DNA from: Paenibacillus sp. MBLB1832
GTDB lineage: Bacteria; Bacillota; Bacilli; Paenibacillales; NBRC-103111
Direction: 5' to 3'
Assembly (NCBI RefSeq): GCF_032271945.1
Contig: NZ_CP130319.1
Span: 2,003,001-2,067,000 of the forward strand
Length of the DNA: 64,000 bases
In this document: piece after piece, positions 27,438 to 36,386 of the stretch
How positions within the stretch are numbered: the first letter of the stretch is position 1
Layout: each line of letters opens with the position of its first letter
Position numbers and translations under genes: made by a program
Notes under the pieces: model-generated
Database searches by the model: none
What the model was told of the DNA's origin: nothing
Seen by the model: the letters and a program-made list of their open reading frames with translations, nothing else

Positions 27438-29139
27438 ATGAAACGTTTTTCTCATATTGTATTGATGGCTCTTTTGCTCTTCGTTACAATTCGGCCTGTC
27501 TCTGGTGCAGCACAAACTGCAAGCAGCTTTTACATGCATACTTCCTCAGACAGTGTGAAGGTAGGAGATATCGTAACGGTTACCGTTACGGGGAAAACAC
27601 TGGCAGACTTGTATGGGGCGGAGTTTGAGCTTAATTTTGACGCAACAAAACTGAAATATGAGGACGTGTCTAGTTCAATAAAAAACACCTTTCCTATGGC
27701 TATTACAGTCAGTGACAATAAGTTATTGCTTGTATTTACACTTCAATCTCAGAGAGCAGGACTGAAACGGAGACTTGAATTTGTTATCACTTTCGTTTAA
27801 AGCTGTTGGGACGGGTGAAACGATGTTGAGCCTGAGTCCAACAACTGTACTCAACAGTCAGAAGCAACCTGTGGTTGGAACGTTTGGAAATGAAGTGAAA
27901 TTATCCGTAGCAACCAGGAGTACCACAGACGTACCTTCAAATGGAAGCAACATAGACCCACCTGCAACACCTCCACCAGGAATGGTTTCAGTTGATGCTT
28001 TTCCCTCTACTGATGGAACTGCCTCTGTCCGCGTATCCACCAAGGAGTTGCTATTAGCAGCGACGTCCTCACAGGATAAATCGGTTCTGATTCATGTCAA
28101 TAATGCATCTAGTGCGAGCGCTGTGGCGGTCAGTCTGCCTATAGGTGAATGGAATCAAGCCAAATCGGATACCAGCAGCGTTTCTATGATTAGGGTGGAA
28201 ACGGGATTGGCTAGGGTATCGATGGATACGAAGTTGTTTGACAAGGTACCAATGACTGGAGCTTCACCTGAATTACTTCTCAAAGTAGAGCGGGTATCGC
28301 CTGCTGCACTTCCTAGCGATGTTCGACAAGTAACAGGCACTAATATTGTGTATGATTTTAGCTTGAGTCTGGGTGACCAGAAATTGCCCTCTTTTAAAGG
28401 GGACATCAAAGTCGAATTACCATATGTACTTGCACCTGGCGAGAAACCGAATCAGGTCGTTATTTACTATATTGCGGGCGATGGAACACTTGAGGTCGTG
28501 AAGAATGGACACTATAATGCGGCTACGGGCATGGTAGAGTTTAGACCAAACCATTTTAGTAAATATGCAGCGAATTACACGCAGGTCACTTTCCGAGATA
28601 TGGACGGAGTTGCATGGGCGAACGAAGCGGTGCTCGGGTTAGCTGCCCGTAAGGTCATTCAAGGCAGAAGCGAAAGCAGTTTCGTGCCAGATGGGGATCT
28701 GACTCGAGCTGAATTTATACAAATGCTCGTGCAACTATTTGACCTCAAAAACTCGGCCGCAGCAGCCACTTTCACTGATGTTGCGCCAGGTGCTTGGTAT
28801 TATAGCGCAATTGCCTCTGCGCAACAATCCGGACTTGTCCATGGTCAATTAGACGGCAGCTTCGGTGTGAACGACAGAATCTCCCGAGAAGACATGGCAG
28901 TAATGATTTTCCGAGTATCGAAGCTGCTGGAAGTAGGTAAACTGAATGCCAGTGGTACGCATAGCACACCGTTTCAGGATCTGAACCAAACAGCAGACTA
29001 TGCGAAAGTTGCTGTTACTACCCTGCAGGAAGCTGGCTTAATGAACGGTATAATGGAGGGGTATTTTGATCCGAAAGGCACCTCAACTAGAGCACAAGCA
29101 GCAGTAGTACTTTACAGACTGTTTCAAATTTTGACATAA
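27438..29139 (+). pseudogene. Cohesin-SLH cell-surface anchor gene broken by a +1 frameshift
   Basis: The first frame (27438-27800) gives a signal peptide (MKRFSHIVLMALLLF) and the first two thirds of a cohesin domain (VKVGDIVTVTVTGKTLADLYGA). At AAA 27765-27767 the frame is lost: removing one A restores AGLNGDLNLLSLSFKAVG, the expected cohesin core, and continues in the frame 27775-29139. That part has a long linker domain, NHFSKYA, and three SLH domains (FRDMDGVAWANEAV, FTDVAPGAWYYSAI, FQDLNQTADYAKVA) that bind pyruvylated cell-wall polymers. Intact, it would be a roughly 567-residue wall-bound cohesin anchor. As read, the protein stops at 27800 without its anchor. A sequencing error in the A-run is the main alternative. 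The start has only a weak ribosome site (GTAAGG). Confidence 0.85.
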
Positions 29140-29191
29140 AGTATTCTCAAGGATTCGTGTCTTCATAAGAAGGAAATGGATGAAAGATCTC

Positions 29192-29230
29192 AAAGAGGTT
29201 GAGCAGAAATAGTAGCTTAACCTCTTTTTT
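29192..29230 (+). terminator. Terminator before the second 520-residue beta-helix gene
   Basis: AAAGAGGTT pairs with AACCTCTTT and runs into TTTT; it is a near-copy of 22118-22158. Confidence 0.88.
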
Positions 29231-29314
29231 CCATCAATTCCTAAAGTTTTAACTAACTAAAGCTCAAATCTTATTTCACGCACATAAAATCGTTGATAGG
29301 AGATGTTTTAAATT

Positions 29315-29328
29315 TGTAAGCGCTTTAT
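29315..29328 (+). promoter_or_regulatory. cre-like site upstream of beta-helix paralogue B
   Basis: TGTAAGCGCTTTAT has the cre core TGTAANCGNTT and holds the same place as the site at 22230 relative to the conserved TTCACGCACATAAAATCG block (29275). Confidence 0.5.
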
Positions 29329-29388
29329 CTATGATGTAGATAATCTGGGCATACCTGCTCCGGATACACATTTTACTAGGAGGAATTT

Positions 29389-30948
29389 ATGTTGAAGGAA
29401 ATGGCAAGAAAAAGGTTGGTTTCGTTGGTGGTCATGCTGATGCTGGTTTTGAGCTATTCCCACGTCCCTGTTACCTATGCAGCTGGAACGATCTACTATG
29501 TAGATTCGCTGGGTGGTGATGACCGGAACGGTGGAACCTCGCAGAGCGCTGCCTGGCAAACACTGAGTAAAGTGAATGCAACTACGTTCGCGCCTGGTGA
29601 CCAGATTCTATTCAAAACAGGCGGCATCTGGACGGGACAACTAAGTCCCAAAGGCTCTGGAAGTAGTACAAGTCCAATTATCATCAACCAATACGGAACA
29701 GGGAACAAGCCGATCATTAATGGAGGAGGGCTTACAAATACAGGTACCTTACGCTTGTATAATCAGCAGTATTGGGAGATCAACAATCTAGAGATCACGA
29801 ACAAGGGTACCGCTACTGGACAAAAGATGGGCGTATCGATCGAAGCCAAAGATATAGGGACGTTGAATCACATCTATTTAAATGCTTTGGTCATCCATGA
29901 TGTGAATGGACTTCAGACCGACAAGCAAAACGGCGGGATATGGGTGCACACCTACGGCAATGCGGTGCAGAGCAAATTCAACGATGTCCAAATTACGTAT
30001 ACAACGGTGTACAATACGGACCGTGCAGGTATCGTAATGACCTCAGACTGGTGGTGCAATCCGGATGTTGTCACTTGCGCTAATCGCCCAGCTTATGTAC
30101 CTTCTACCAATGTAGTGGTTAGAAATAATTTCGTGTACAGCTTGGGGGGAGATGGCATTAGCATTCGGGATACCACTTCTCCGATTGTGGAATATAATGT
30201 GGTTCATGATGCCAACGCTCGTTCAGGAGACTACAATAACGCCATTTGGACGTATAACGCCACGAATGCCAAAGTCCAATACAATGAAGCCTATTTAACA
30301 AGAACAACCAAGGACGGTCTTGGATTTGGCTTGGATTATCTACAGACGGGGGCCATCTATCAATACAATTACAGTCACGATAATGAAGGAGGATTTGCAG
30401 CTCTTTATACGGACGGAAGTTGGGCGCCTCAGTCTAATAAGAACTCGGTGGTTCGATACAACATCAGCCAAAATGATAAAACGCACATCTTTGCCTGGTA
30501 CGGTCCAACTACGGATACGCAAGTGTATAATAATACGGTCTACAACTCGAATAGCCAGGTTAAAGTAATGGATATCATTAATTGGTCTGGTTATGCCCAA
30601 AATATTACGTTCAGCAATAACATTATATACAGCACGGTGGCCATGTCTTACGCAATTGCCAATGGTACCAACTTGAACTTTAAAACCAATAACTTTTATG
30701 GCGTAACGCCTCCAAGTGGCAGCAACGTGACCATTTCAGGAACCTTTACTGTGGATCCCAAACTTGTGAATCCTGGAAGCGGAGGGACAGGAAGAACGAC
30801 AGTTGACGGATATAAGCTTCAAAATACGTCTCCAGTCATTCATGCCGGTGTGGTTATTGCCAATAACGGTGGTAAAGATTATTGGGGTACTACGGTTTCG
30901 GCAACGAATAACCCGAATATTGGCGCATTCAACGGCTATAATCCTTAA
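29389..30948 (+). CDS. Secreted right-handed beta-helix protein, paralogue B
   Basis: Protein of 519 residues, ATG start with AGGAGG 6-7 bp upstream. It has the same plan as paralogue A (22301-23863): signal peptide ending VTYAAG, then one right-handed beta-helix with GGDGISIRDTTSP and NAIWTYNATNAK. Differences are scattered, with the N-terminal signal region most changed and one residue lost near VTCANRP. The upstream and downstream non-coding DNA is also shared, so this is a cassette duplication. It is probably an extracellular polysaccharide lyase or hydrolase; the catalytic family is not recognised. It is flanked by terminators and so monocistronic. Confidence 0.83.
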   Translation: MLKEMARKRLVSLVVMLMLVLSYSHVPVTYAAGTIYYVDSLGGDDRNGGTSQSAAWQTLSKVNATTFAPGDQILFKTGGIWTGQLSPKGSGSSTSPIIINQYGTGNKPIINGGGLTNTGTLRLYNQQYWEINNLEITNKGTATGQKMGVSIEAKDIGTLNHIYLNALVIHDVNGLQTDKQNGGIWVHTYGNAVQSKFNDVQITYTTVYNTDRAGIVMTSDWWCNPDVVTCANRPAYVPSTNVVVRNNFVYSLGGDGISIRDTTSPIVEYNVVHDANARSGDYNNAIWTYNATNAKVQYNEAYLTRTTKDGLGFGLDYLQTGAIYQYNYSHDNEGGFAALYTDGSWAPQSNKNSVVRYNISQNDKTHIFAWYGPTTDTQVYNNTVYNSNSQVKVMDIINWSGYAQNITFSNNIIYSTVAMSYAIANGTNLNFKTNNFYGVTPPSGSNVTISGTFTVDPKLVNPGSGGTGRTTVDGYKLQNTSPVIHAGVVIANNGGKDYWGTTVSATNNPNIGAFNGYNP

Positions 30949-30963
30949 GATTTGTTAATTAAA

Positions 30964-31005
30964 GAAGCTGTAACTACGGAAGCTGCGTAGTTACAGCTTC
31001 TTTTA
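30964..31005 (+). terminator. Terminator after beta-helix paralogue B
   Basis: GAAGCTGTAACTACG and CGTAGTTACAGCTTC are a perfect 15-bp stem over a 7-nt loop, followed by TTTTA. Confidence 0.9.
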
Positions 31006-31009
31006 TATC

Positions 31010-31085
31010 AGGAATCCCGATTTTTCGTATATCTTATCGTTGGCTGGGAACATAGTCTATGAAAATCGGGACAGATATAATAAAG
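31010..31085 (+). promoter_or_regulatory. Candidate activator-dependent promoter of the second transporter-sensor operon
   Basis: Near-copy of 23925-24000. TATAAT at 31076-31081 is a perfect -10 box; the -35 position (TAGTCT) is poor. The conserved upstream stretch ATCGTTGGCTGGGAACATAG is a candidate activator site. The transcript would begin about 20 bp before the permease start. Confidence 0.6.
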
Positions 31086-31110
31086 ATAACAAAAGGAGTA
31101 AGGAGAGAAC

Positions 31111-32088
31111 ATGATGGATACAGAGTTGCAAGCAGCAACATATAAAGAAAAGCGCCATACTACGCGTAAAGGAAGGCTCCGATCCTTCTTAGCTCAAATC
31201 GATTTGCAAGTAATGGTGCTCCCTGGGGTGCTATTGGTTCTCCTTTTTAGCTATGTGCCCATGTGGGGAGTCTTGATTGGCTTTCAAGATTACGACTTAT
31301 TTAAGGGTATTTTCCATAGTGATTGGGTGGGACTTAAACATTTCAACATGTTCATCCATTCGCCTGATTTTTTTCGTGTCATGCGAAATACGCTTGCGAT
31401 TTCACTGCTAAAGCTATTTTTCGGCTTTCCAGCTCCCATCGTGCTTGCATTAATTTTGAACGAAGTCAAACACTTAGGTTTCAAGCGATTTGTTCAAACG
31501 GTTTCTTACTTACCCCACTTTATGTCATGGGTCATCGTTTCAAGCTTTGTTATCTCCATGCTTTCCATAGATAACGGAAGTATTAATATTTTATTGCAAC
31601 GACTAGGATTCATCGATGAACCAATAAATTGGCTATCACGATCCGAATACTTCTGGGGAATATTGGTTTCAACCGGGGTGTGGAAAGATGTTGGCTTTGG
31701 AGCCATTATATATCTCGCGGCTATTGCGGGAATTGATCCGCATCTGTATGAGGCGTCCGCCATGGATGGAGCAGGAAGAGTTCGACAGATTATGCATATT
31801 ACGATTCCAGGCATTACGCCCGTGATTATGATTTTCTTAATCTTGAATATTGGTGGCATTCTGTACGCTGGCTTTGATGATATTTTAAATCTAACCAATA
31901 ATGGAGCGAATACTTTACTAAGACCTGTATCCGATGTTTTAGACACCTATGTGTACAGAGTGGGGATATTGGGACAGCGGTATTCATATGCAACTGCAGT
32001 GGGGCTATTCAAGTCGCTCATTAGTGTCATATTACTTGTCCTTGCAAATGTATTGGCTCGTCGTATGGGCCGAGCAAGCTTATGGTAG
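31111..32088 (+). CDS. Sugar ABC transporter permease, LplB type (second system)
   Basis: Membrane permease of 325 residues with about six hydrophobic segments. PGVLLVLLFSYVPMWGVLIG and FQDYDLFKG mark the LplB group, and YEASAMDGAGRVRQIMHITI near residue 211 is the EAA loop that docks with an ATPase. AAGGAG lies 5 bp before the ATG. It opens an operon that continues with a second permease, a lipoprotein binding protein, a YesN/YesM pair and a FAD oxidoreductase. No ATPase gene is present. The imported sugar is unknown, though the promoter shared with the dockerin gene suggests a product of the beta-helix enzymes. Confidence 0.93.
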   Translation: MMDTELQAATYKEKRHTTRKGRLRSFLAQIDLQVMVLPGVLLVLLFSYVPMWGVLIGFQDYDLFKGIFHSDWVGLKHFNMFIHSPDFFRVMRNTLAISLLKLFFGFPAPIVLALILNEVKHLGFKRFVQTVSYLPHFMSWVIVSSFVISMLSIDNGSINILLQRLGFIDEPINWLSRSEYFWGILVSTGVWKDVGFGAIIYLAAIAGIDPHLYEASAMDGAGRVRQIMHITIPGITPVIMIFLILNIGGILYAGFDDILNLTNNGANTLLRPVSDVLDTYVYRVGILGQRYSYATAVGLFKSLISVILLVLANVLARRMGRASLW

Positions 32089-32100
32089 GAGGTGTTCAAG

Positions 32101-32988
32101 TTGAAGATATGGGATAAAAGTTATGATACTGCGGTTATTATTATTCTTGTCATTCTTTCTTTCGTGACGCTGTATCCATTTTGGAACAGTGTCGTGATTT
32201 CCTTGAATGTGGGAACAGACACAGCACTTGGTGGCATTACGTTTTGGCCAAGAGCTTTTACATGGGAGAACTATGAAGTGGTGTTTAAAGACGACCGCTT
32301 GGCCCAAGCCTTCGGCGTTTCCATTCTCAGGACAATAGTCGGAACGTTTTTATCGATCTTCTTTACTTCTATGTTCGCCTACGGCTTAACCAAAAAACAT
32401 TTAATTGGCCGCAAGGTGTATATGATTATGTGTATCATCACCATGTTTTTTAGTGGGGGATTGATTCCATCCTTTTTATTAATTAAAAGTTTGCACATGA
32501 TCGATACGTTTTGGGTGCTTGTGGTGCCTGGCATCATCGTCGTATGGAACGTTATTATTTTTCGCACATTTTTCATGGAGCTGCCAGCTGGGCTGGAGGA
32601 ATCAGCTAAGATGGATGGCTGCAATCATATCCGTACCTACTTCTCGATTATCCTTCCTATTTCAGGTCCAGTGCTCGCGACGTTGTCTCTGTTTACAGCG
32701 GTTGGTTTATGGAATGATTGGTTTACAGCTTCCATTTACATTAATAATCCGAATCTTATGCCCATTCAGACTTTGCTGAATCAGATTGTGAATTCCAATG
32801 CCTTGTCGGAACAATTATCATCCGCAGGGGGAGCAGCCAGTGAATTTGTGCGCCAACTACAGGGCGTTTCCACCAAATCACTTGTAATGGCAACAATGAT
32901 TGTGACAACCTTACCAATCATCATGGTTTACCCGTTCTTGCAGCGTTTTTTTGTGAAAGGTGTTTTAATCGGTTCATTGAAAGAATAG
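32101..32988 (+). CDS. Sugar ABC transporter permease, LplC type (second system)
   Basis: Membrane permease of 295 residues. The TTG at 32101 is chosen because AGGAGG lies 8 bp upstream; an in-frame GTG at 32092 overlaps that site. It has six hydrophobic segments, the EAA loop EESAKMDGCNHIRTYFSIIL near residue 165, and the family C-terminus VYPFLQRFFVKGVLIGSLKE. It partners with the permease at 31111, from which it is separated by only 12 bp. The binding protein for the pair is encoded 63 bp downstream. Confidence 0.92.
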   Translation: MKIWDKSYDTAVIIILVILSFVTLYPFWNSVVISLNVGTDTALGGITFWPRAFTWENYEVVFKDDRLAQAFGVSILRTIVGTFLSIFFTSMFAYGLTKKHLIGRKVYMIMCIITMFFSGGLIPSFLLIKSLHMIDTFWVLVVPGIIVVWNVIIFRTFFMELPAGLEESAKMDGCNHIRTYFSIILPISGPVLATLSLFTAVGLWNDWFTASIYINNPNLMPIQTLLNQIVNSNALSEQLSSAGGAASEFVRQLQGVSTKSLVMATMIVTTLPIIMVYPFLQRFFVKGVLIGSLKE

Positions 32989-33000
32989 CAAGTGGTCAAC

Positions 33001-33018
33001 AAAGGCTTAGCCTTTTTT
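33001..33018 (+). terminator. Small hairpin with T-run between permease and binding-protein genes
   Basis: AAAGGC pairs with GCCTTT over a TTA loop and is followed by T residues. The stem is short, so it may act as a partial terminator or attenuator inside the operon. Confidence 0.35.
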
Positions 33019-33051
33019 GATATATAATTAGATTGAGAGGGGAAATAAGAA

Positions 33052-34710
33052 ATGAAAAGATCGAAAAGAATGTTTTTATTACCAGCAGTCGCGTTAACGG
33101 CAATAAGTCTGGTAGCGTCAGGTTGCAGTAAATCAACTCAAACTGAGCAACCAATCGCAACGGCTGCTAACACCAATGTGGCCAAAGCTACAACATCTCC
33201 TGCGGTCGATTTCAAAGGTTTGGATTTCAGTTGGTATATTCATTATGATTGGGCTGTATCCACGCCTTGGGGGCAAGATCCGCCAACGCAATGGATCAAG
33301 GAGCAAAAAGGGGTTAATGTCAACTTTGTACAATCCGGAGGAGCAGCAGTTCAGAAATTTAATTCCATGATTGTATCCAATGATTTGCCGAATCTGATTA
33401 CGTTAGATCGCGCTGCTGATCTGGAGAAATTGATTCAGGCTGGCCAATTGGTTCCACTCGATGAATATGTCAAAAAATATCCGAATTTAAAAAAATGGGC
33501 AGGCGATAAAACGCTGGGCATGTTGAAATCTTCAGACGGCAAATTGTATGGTTTCCCTAACTACTATGGGGGAGAAAACGGAAATACAGGTTGGGCTCTC
33601 AATAAGGAAATCTACACGGCCTTAGGTTCACCTAAGCTTGAAACCTTTGCTGAACTGGAAGATTATCTACGTAAAGTGAAGGCGGCATATCCGAATGTAG
33701 TTCCATTGGAAGCGGGTGAATTGACTGGGAATGGCATGCTGCAGGCGGGCAATCTGTTGTATGCTGGGTATGGTGAAGATAAAACCTTGATCTTCTCAGA
33801 CAACTTAAAAGCGTACCCAGATAAGAATCAACTTCAATCGATTTTCAAAGATCCTGCTTTTGTGAAATCGGTGGTAGAAGCGAATAAATTGTTTAATGAG
33901 AAGCTGATTACACAGGATGCATTTACGCAAAAAAGTGATCAAGTAAAGGAAAAATTAAAAACAGGACGCGTAGCTGTCGTGGCATTGAATAACATCTTTA
34001 ACGTGCAAGAAGGTCATAACATTTTGGCTGAGAAAAATAAAGATCTTGGCTACGTCGTTATCCCGCCAATTCATGAACAAGGGTTGAACGCAGCAAAGAT
34101 TAAGCCGGCCAACTTCTCCACGCTAGGTTGGAACGTCAGTGTCATTACGAAGAGTGCCAAGGATCCTGAGAAGCTCTTTGCCTATATGGACTGGGCAACG
34201 GGTCTAGAAGGACAGCAAGTGTTAACCTTCGGGCCGAAGGGCTTGCTGTGGGATGAAGCTGATGCAGACGGTGTACCGATTCGGAATGAGAAAGCGAAGA
34301 CCATCGCGAAAGCCGATAAAGATAAATTGAAAATTGGTGCAGGCAACTACTTTGCCAATACGAACTTGCGTCAAAAATTGATTAATTTAGATGAAGAGCG
34401 CTATGGCGATAAAAAGCCAGGTCAATTTGACGGTATTGCTGCAAATAAAATTTTGAAAGCAAGCTCCTATGATACAACTGAATTCGAGGGAATACTCCCG
34501 CTGCCGTCCTCAGACTTAGGAATTATCTATACACAAGTGAAGGATTTGATGAAAGAGGCTTATGCACGTGCTGTGTTTGCTAAGAATAGTGACGAAGCCC
34601 TTCAAATTATCAATAAGGCTCAAAGCAATGCTGAAGCAGCTGGTTATGATAAAGTATTGAAATATATGACGGACAAATGGCAGGAAAACCTCAAGAAAAT
34701 GAAAGGCTAG
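33052..34710 (+). CDS. Sugar-binding lipoprotein of the second ABC importer
   Basis: Extracellular solute-binding lipoprotein of 552 residues. The lipobox VASGC places the lipidated cysteine at residue 25, followed by a Thr/Ala-rich spacer. The body has the LplA-type plan: TQWIKEQKGVNVNFVQSGG, then MIVSNDLPNLITLDRAADL, YGFPNYYGGENGNTGW and a late PSSDLGIIYTQVKDLMKEAY segment. It ends without the DUF3502 tail seen in the binding protein at 7723. It would hand its ligand to the permeases at 31111 and 32101. GAGAGGGG precedes the ATG. The next genes are the sensor pair, so uptake and sensing are co-expressed. Confidence 0.92.
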   Translation: MKRSKRMFLLPAVALTAISLVASGCSKSTQTEQPIATAANTNVAKATTSPAVDFKGLDFSWYIHYDWAVSTPWGQDPPTQWIKEQKGVNVNFVQSGGAAVQKFNSMIVSNDLPNLITLDRAADLEKLIQAGQLVPLDEYVKKYPNLKKWAGDKTLGMLKSSDGKLYGFPNYYGGENGNTGWALNKEIYTALGSPKLETFAELEDYLRKVKAAYPNVVPLEAGELTGNGMLQAGNLLYAGYGEDKTLIFSDNLKAYPDKNQLQSIFKDPAFVKSVVEANKLFNEKLITQDAFTQKSDQVKEKLKTGRVAVVALNNIFNVQEGHNILAEKNKDLGYVVIPPIHEQGLNAAKIKPANFSTLGWNVSVITKSAKDPEKLFAYMDWATGLEGQQVLTFGPKGLLWDEADADGVPIRNEKAKTIAKADKDKLKIGAGNYFANTNLRQKLINLDEERYGDKKPGQFDGIAANKILKASSYDTTEFEGILPLPSSDLGIIYTQVKDLMKEAYARAVFAKNSDEALQIINKAQSNAEAAGYDKVLKYMTDKWQENLKKMKG

Positions 34711-34738
34711 TAAGTATTTTTGTGCAAAAGGCCATATA

Positions 34739-34768
34739 GGAGGGTATACTTGGTATATCCTCCATTTT
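34739..34768 (+). terminator. Hairpin between the binding protein and YesN genes
   Basis: GGAGGGTATA pairs with TATATCCTCC (one G-U pair) over a CTTG-type loop and is followed by the weak T-run ATTTTAATT. It probably reduces rather than stops readthrough into the regulator genes. Confidence 0.45.
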
Positions 34769-34802
34769 AATTGGAAGAGATATTTCGATAGGGTGATGTC
34801 TA

Positions 34803-36383
34803 ATGCTAAATGTATTAATTGTCGATGATCAACCATTAGAAATTATGGGAATGCGCACATTCGTCCCTTGGGAGAAGCTTAATTTAAAGCTAGTTGCTGA
34901 AGCAAATGACGGGTTTACTGCGTTGGACTATATCAATGAACTACCTCTGGATATTGTCATTTCGGACATTAAGATGCCTATTATGTCAGGACTAGAGTTG
35001 GCTAGGCGAACGAAACTAATCAAACCCTCGATCATTTTTATTATGATTAGCGGCTACGAGGATTTTGAATATGCCAAGAAAGCCATACAGTTTGGTGTAG
35101 AAGGATACATTCTTAAACCGATTGATTATAACGAGCTTCTAGAAGCGTTGGGGAATGCTGTTCAACGAATTGCAAGAGAACGGGATTTTACTCAATTAAA
35201 GACGCAATGGAGCACATCCGAACATATTGTCAAAAATAATGCCGTTAAGCAGCTGCTAGAAGGCGATTCCGATTTGGTATATAGGTATGAAATTATGAAT
35301 CGCTTCTCGGACCAGGACGCTGTAAATTGGAGAGCTGCCGTTCTAGAGTTGGATGATGTCGATCGAAGGCTGAATATGCTTGACTCAGACGAGCATCATC
35401 AATTGCTCAAAGAAGCCTTATCCTATCTGACAACCATGCTTCAGAAGGACAATTATTTGTTTGCGGAGCTTGAAAATAAGAGACTGGGCATTTTAATTCC
35501 TGAGAAATCCTACGAGGAGACGCTCGAATGGATTGAGAACTTGATTCAAGGCGTTAATCAAAACTCCGCTTTCACCATCACTGTTGGATTAGGAACCCCG
35601 GTTAACCATTTAGATGTAATCAAAAAGTCTTATAGTGAAGCTACGCAAGCATTAGGACAGAAAATGTTCAACGGAAAAGGAAGGGTACTGCCCTTTGCAT
35701 CATCACAGTTGAATCTTGAATCTTCCCAACAAATTCTAGGAGATGCAGATGGGCTGTTATCACAGCTTTTTAATGCTATACAGAATTATCAGTTGGTGGA
35801 CATTTATGACATCATGGAGCAATTAGGCAACCTTATTCTAAAATTAGAGAGCCGAAATTCCGTTTACCATTTCACGATCTATGTATTGGGAAAGGCAAAC
35901 GATTTCTTGCACGAAAAGAATGAAGATGTCTACAACCTGCTGCAATGGGATTTCCACCATCTAGATATTATTTATCAGTTTGAAACCGTACAGGATCTGC
36001 GTGATTGGCTAAGGAAGAAGATGTTTGAAATATCAGAATTGCTGCAGAACAAATTGGCGAAACGGAATAAGAAGTTGATAGAAAAAGTTGAGTTGTATAT
36101 CCTAGAGCACTTAGAGGAAGGGATTACACTCAAAGATTTAGCTAAGCATTTCTTATATTCGCCTAATCACTTAGGACAATTATTCAAGGAAGAGACATCG
36201 ATGCACTTTTCTGACTATATGTTGAATCAGAGGCTGGATCGGGTTAAACAGCTATTAGATGACCCCACTATGAAAATCTATGAAGCAGCGGACAGATTAG
36301 GATTCAAGAATATGACCCATTTTTATCGACTATTCAAAAAAAGGTTTAACATCTCGCCAGGGGACTATCGAAAGAAGGGGTAA
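34803..36383 (+). CDS. YesN-like response regulator with AraC-type DNA-binding domain (second pair)
   Basis: Response regulator of 526 residues. The receiver domain (1-120) has D8-D9, phospho-acceptor D55 in ISDIKMP, and the LKP lysine in YILKPIDY. The C-terminal 100 residues (about 425-525) are an AraC-type double helix-turn-helix (GITLKDLAKHFLYSPNHLGQ; DRLGFKNMTHFYRLFKKRF). A GGTGATG ribosome site precedes the ATG. It is encoded 3 bp before its kinase, and both sit in the transporter operon, giving likely positive autoregulation. Best target guesses are the twin promoters at 31010 and 23925. Confidence 0.93.
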   Translation: MLNVLIVDDQPLEIMGMRTFVPWEKLNLKLVAEANDGFTALDYINELPLDIVISDIKMPIMSGLELARRTKLIKPSIIFIMISGYEDFEYAKKAIQFGVEGYILKPIDYNELLEALGNAVQRIARERDFTQLKTQWSTSEHIVKNNAVKQLLEGDSDLVYRYEIMNRFSDQDAVNWRAAVLELDDVDRRLNMLDSDEHHQLLKEALSYLTTMLQKDNYLFAELENKRLGILIPEKSYEETLEWIENLIQGVNQNSAFTITVGLGTPVNHLDVIKKSYSEATQALGQKMFNGKGRVLPFASSQLNLESSQQILGDADGLLSQLFNAIQNYQLVDIYDIMEQLGNLILKLESRNSVYHFTIYVLGKANDFLHEKNEDVYNLLQWDFHHLDIIYQFETVQDLRDWLRKKMFEISELLQNKLAKRNKKLIEKVELYILEHLEEGITLKDLAKHFLYSPNHLGQLFKEETSMHFSDYMLNQRLDRVKQLLDDPTMKIYEAADRLGFKNMTHFYRLFKKRFNISPGDYRKKG

Positions 36384-36386
36384 AAC

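Noticed and set aside
22118..31085. Direct repeats considered as ends of a transposon
   Set aside because: No transposase or integrase gene, no terminal inverted repeats and no target duplication were seen; the repeats contain full genes.
31506..31946. 146-codon minus-strand frame in a permease gene
   Set aside because: Shadow of the LplB-type permease; no start signal or known motif.
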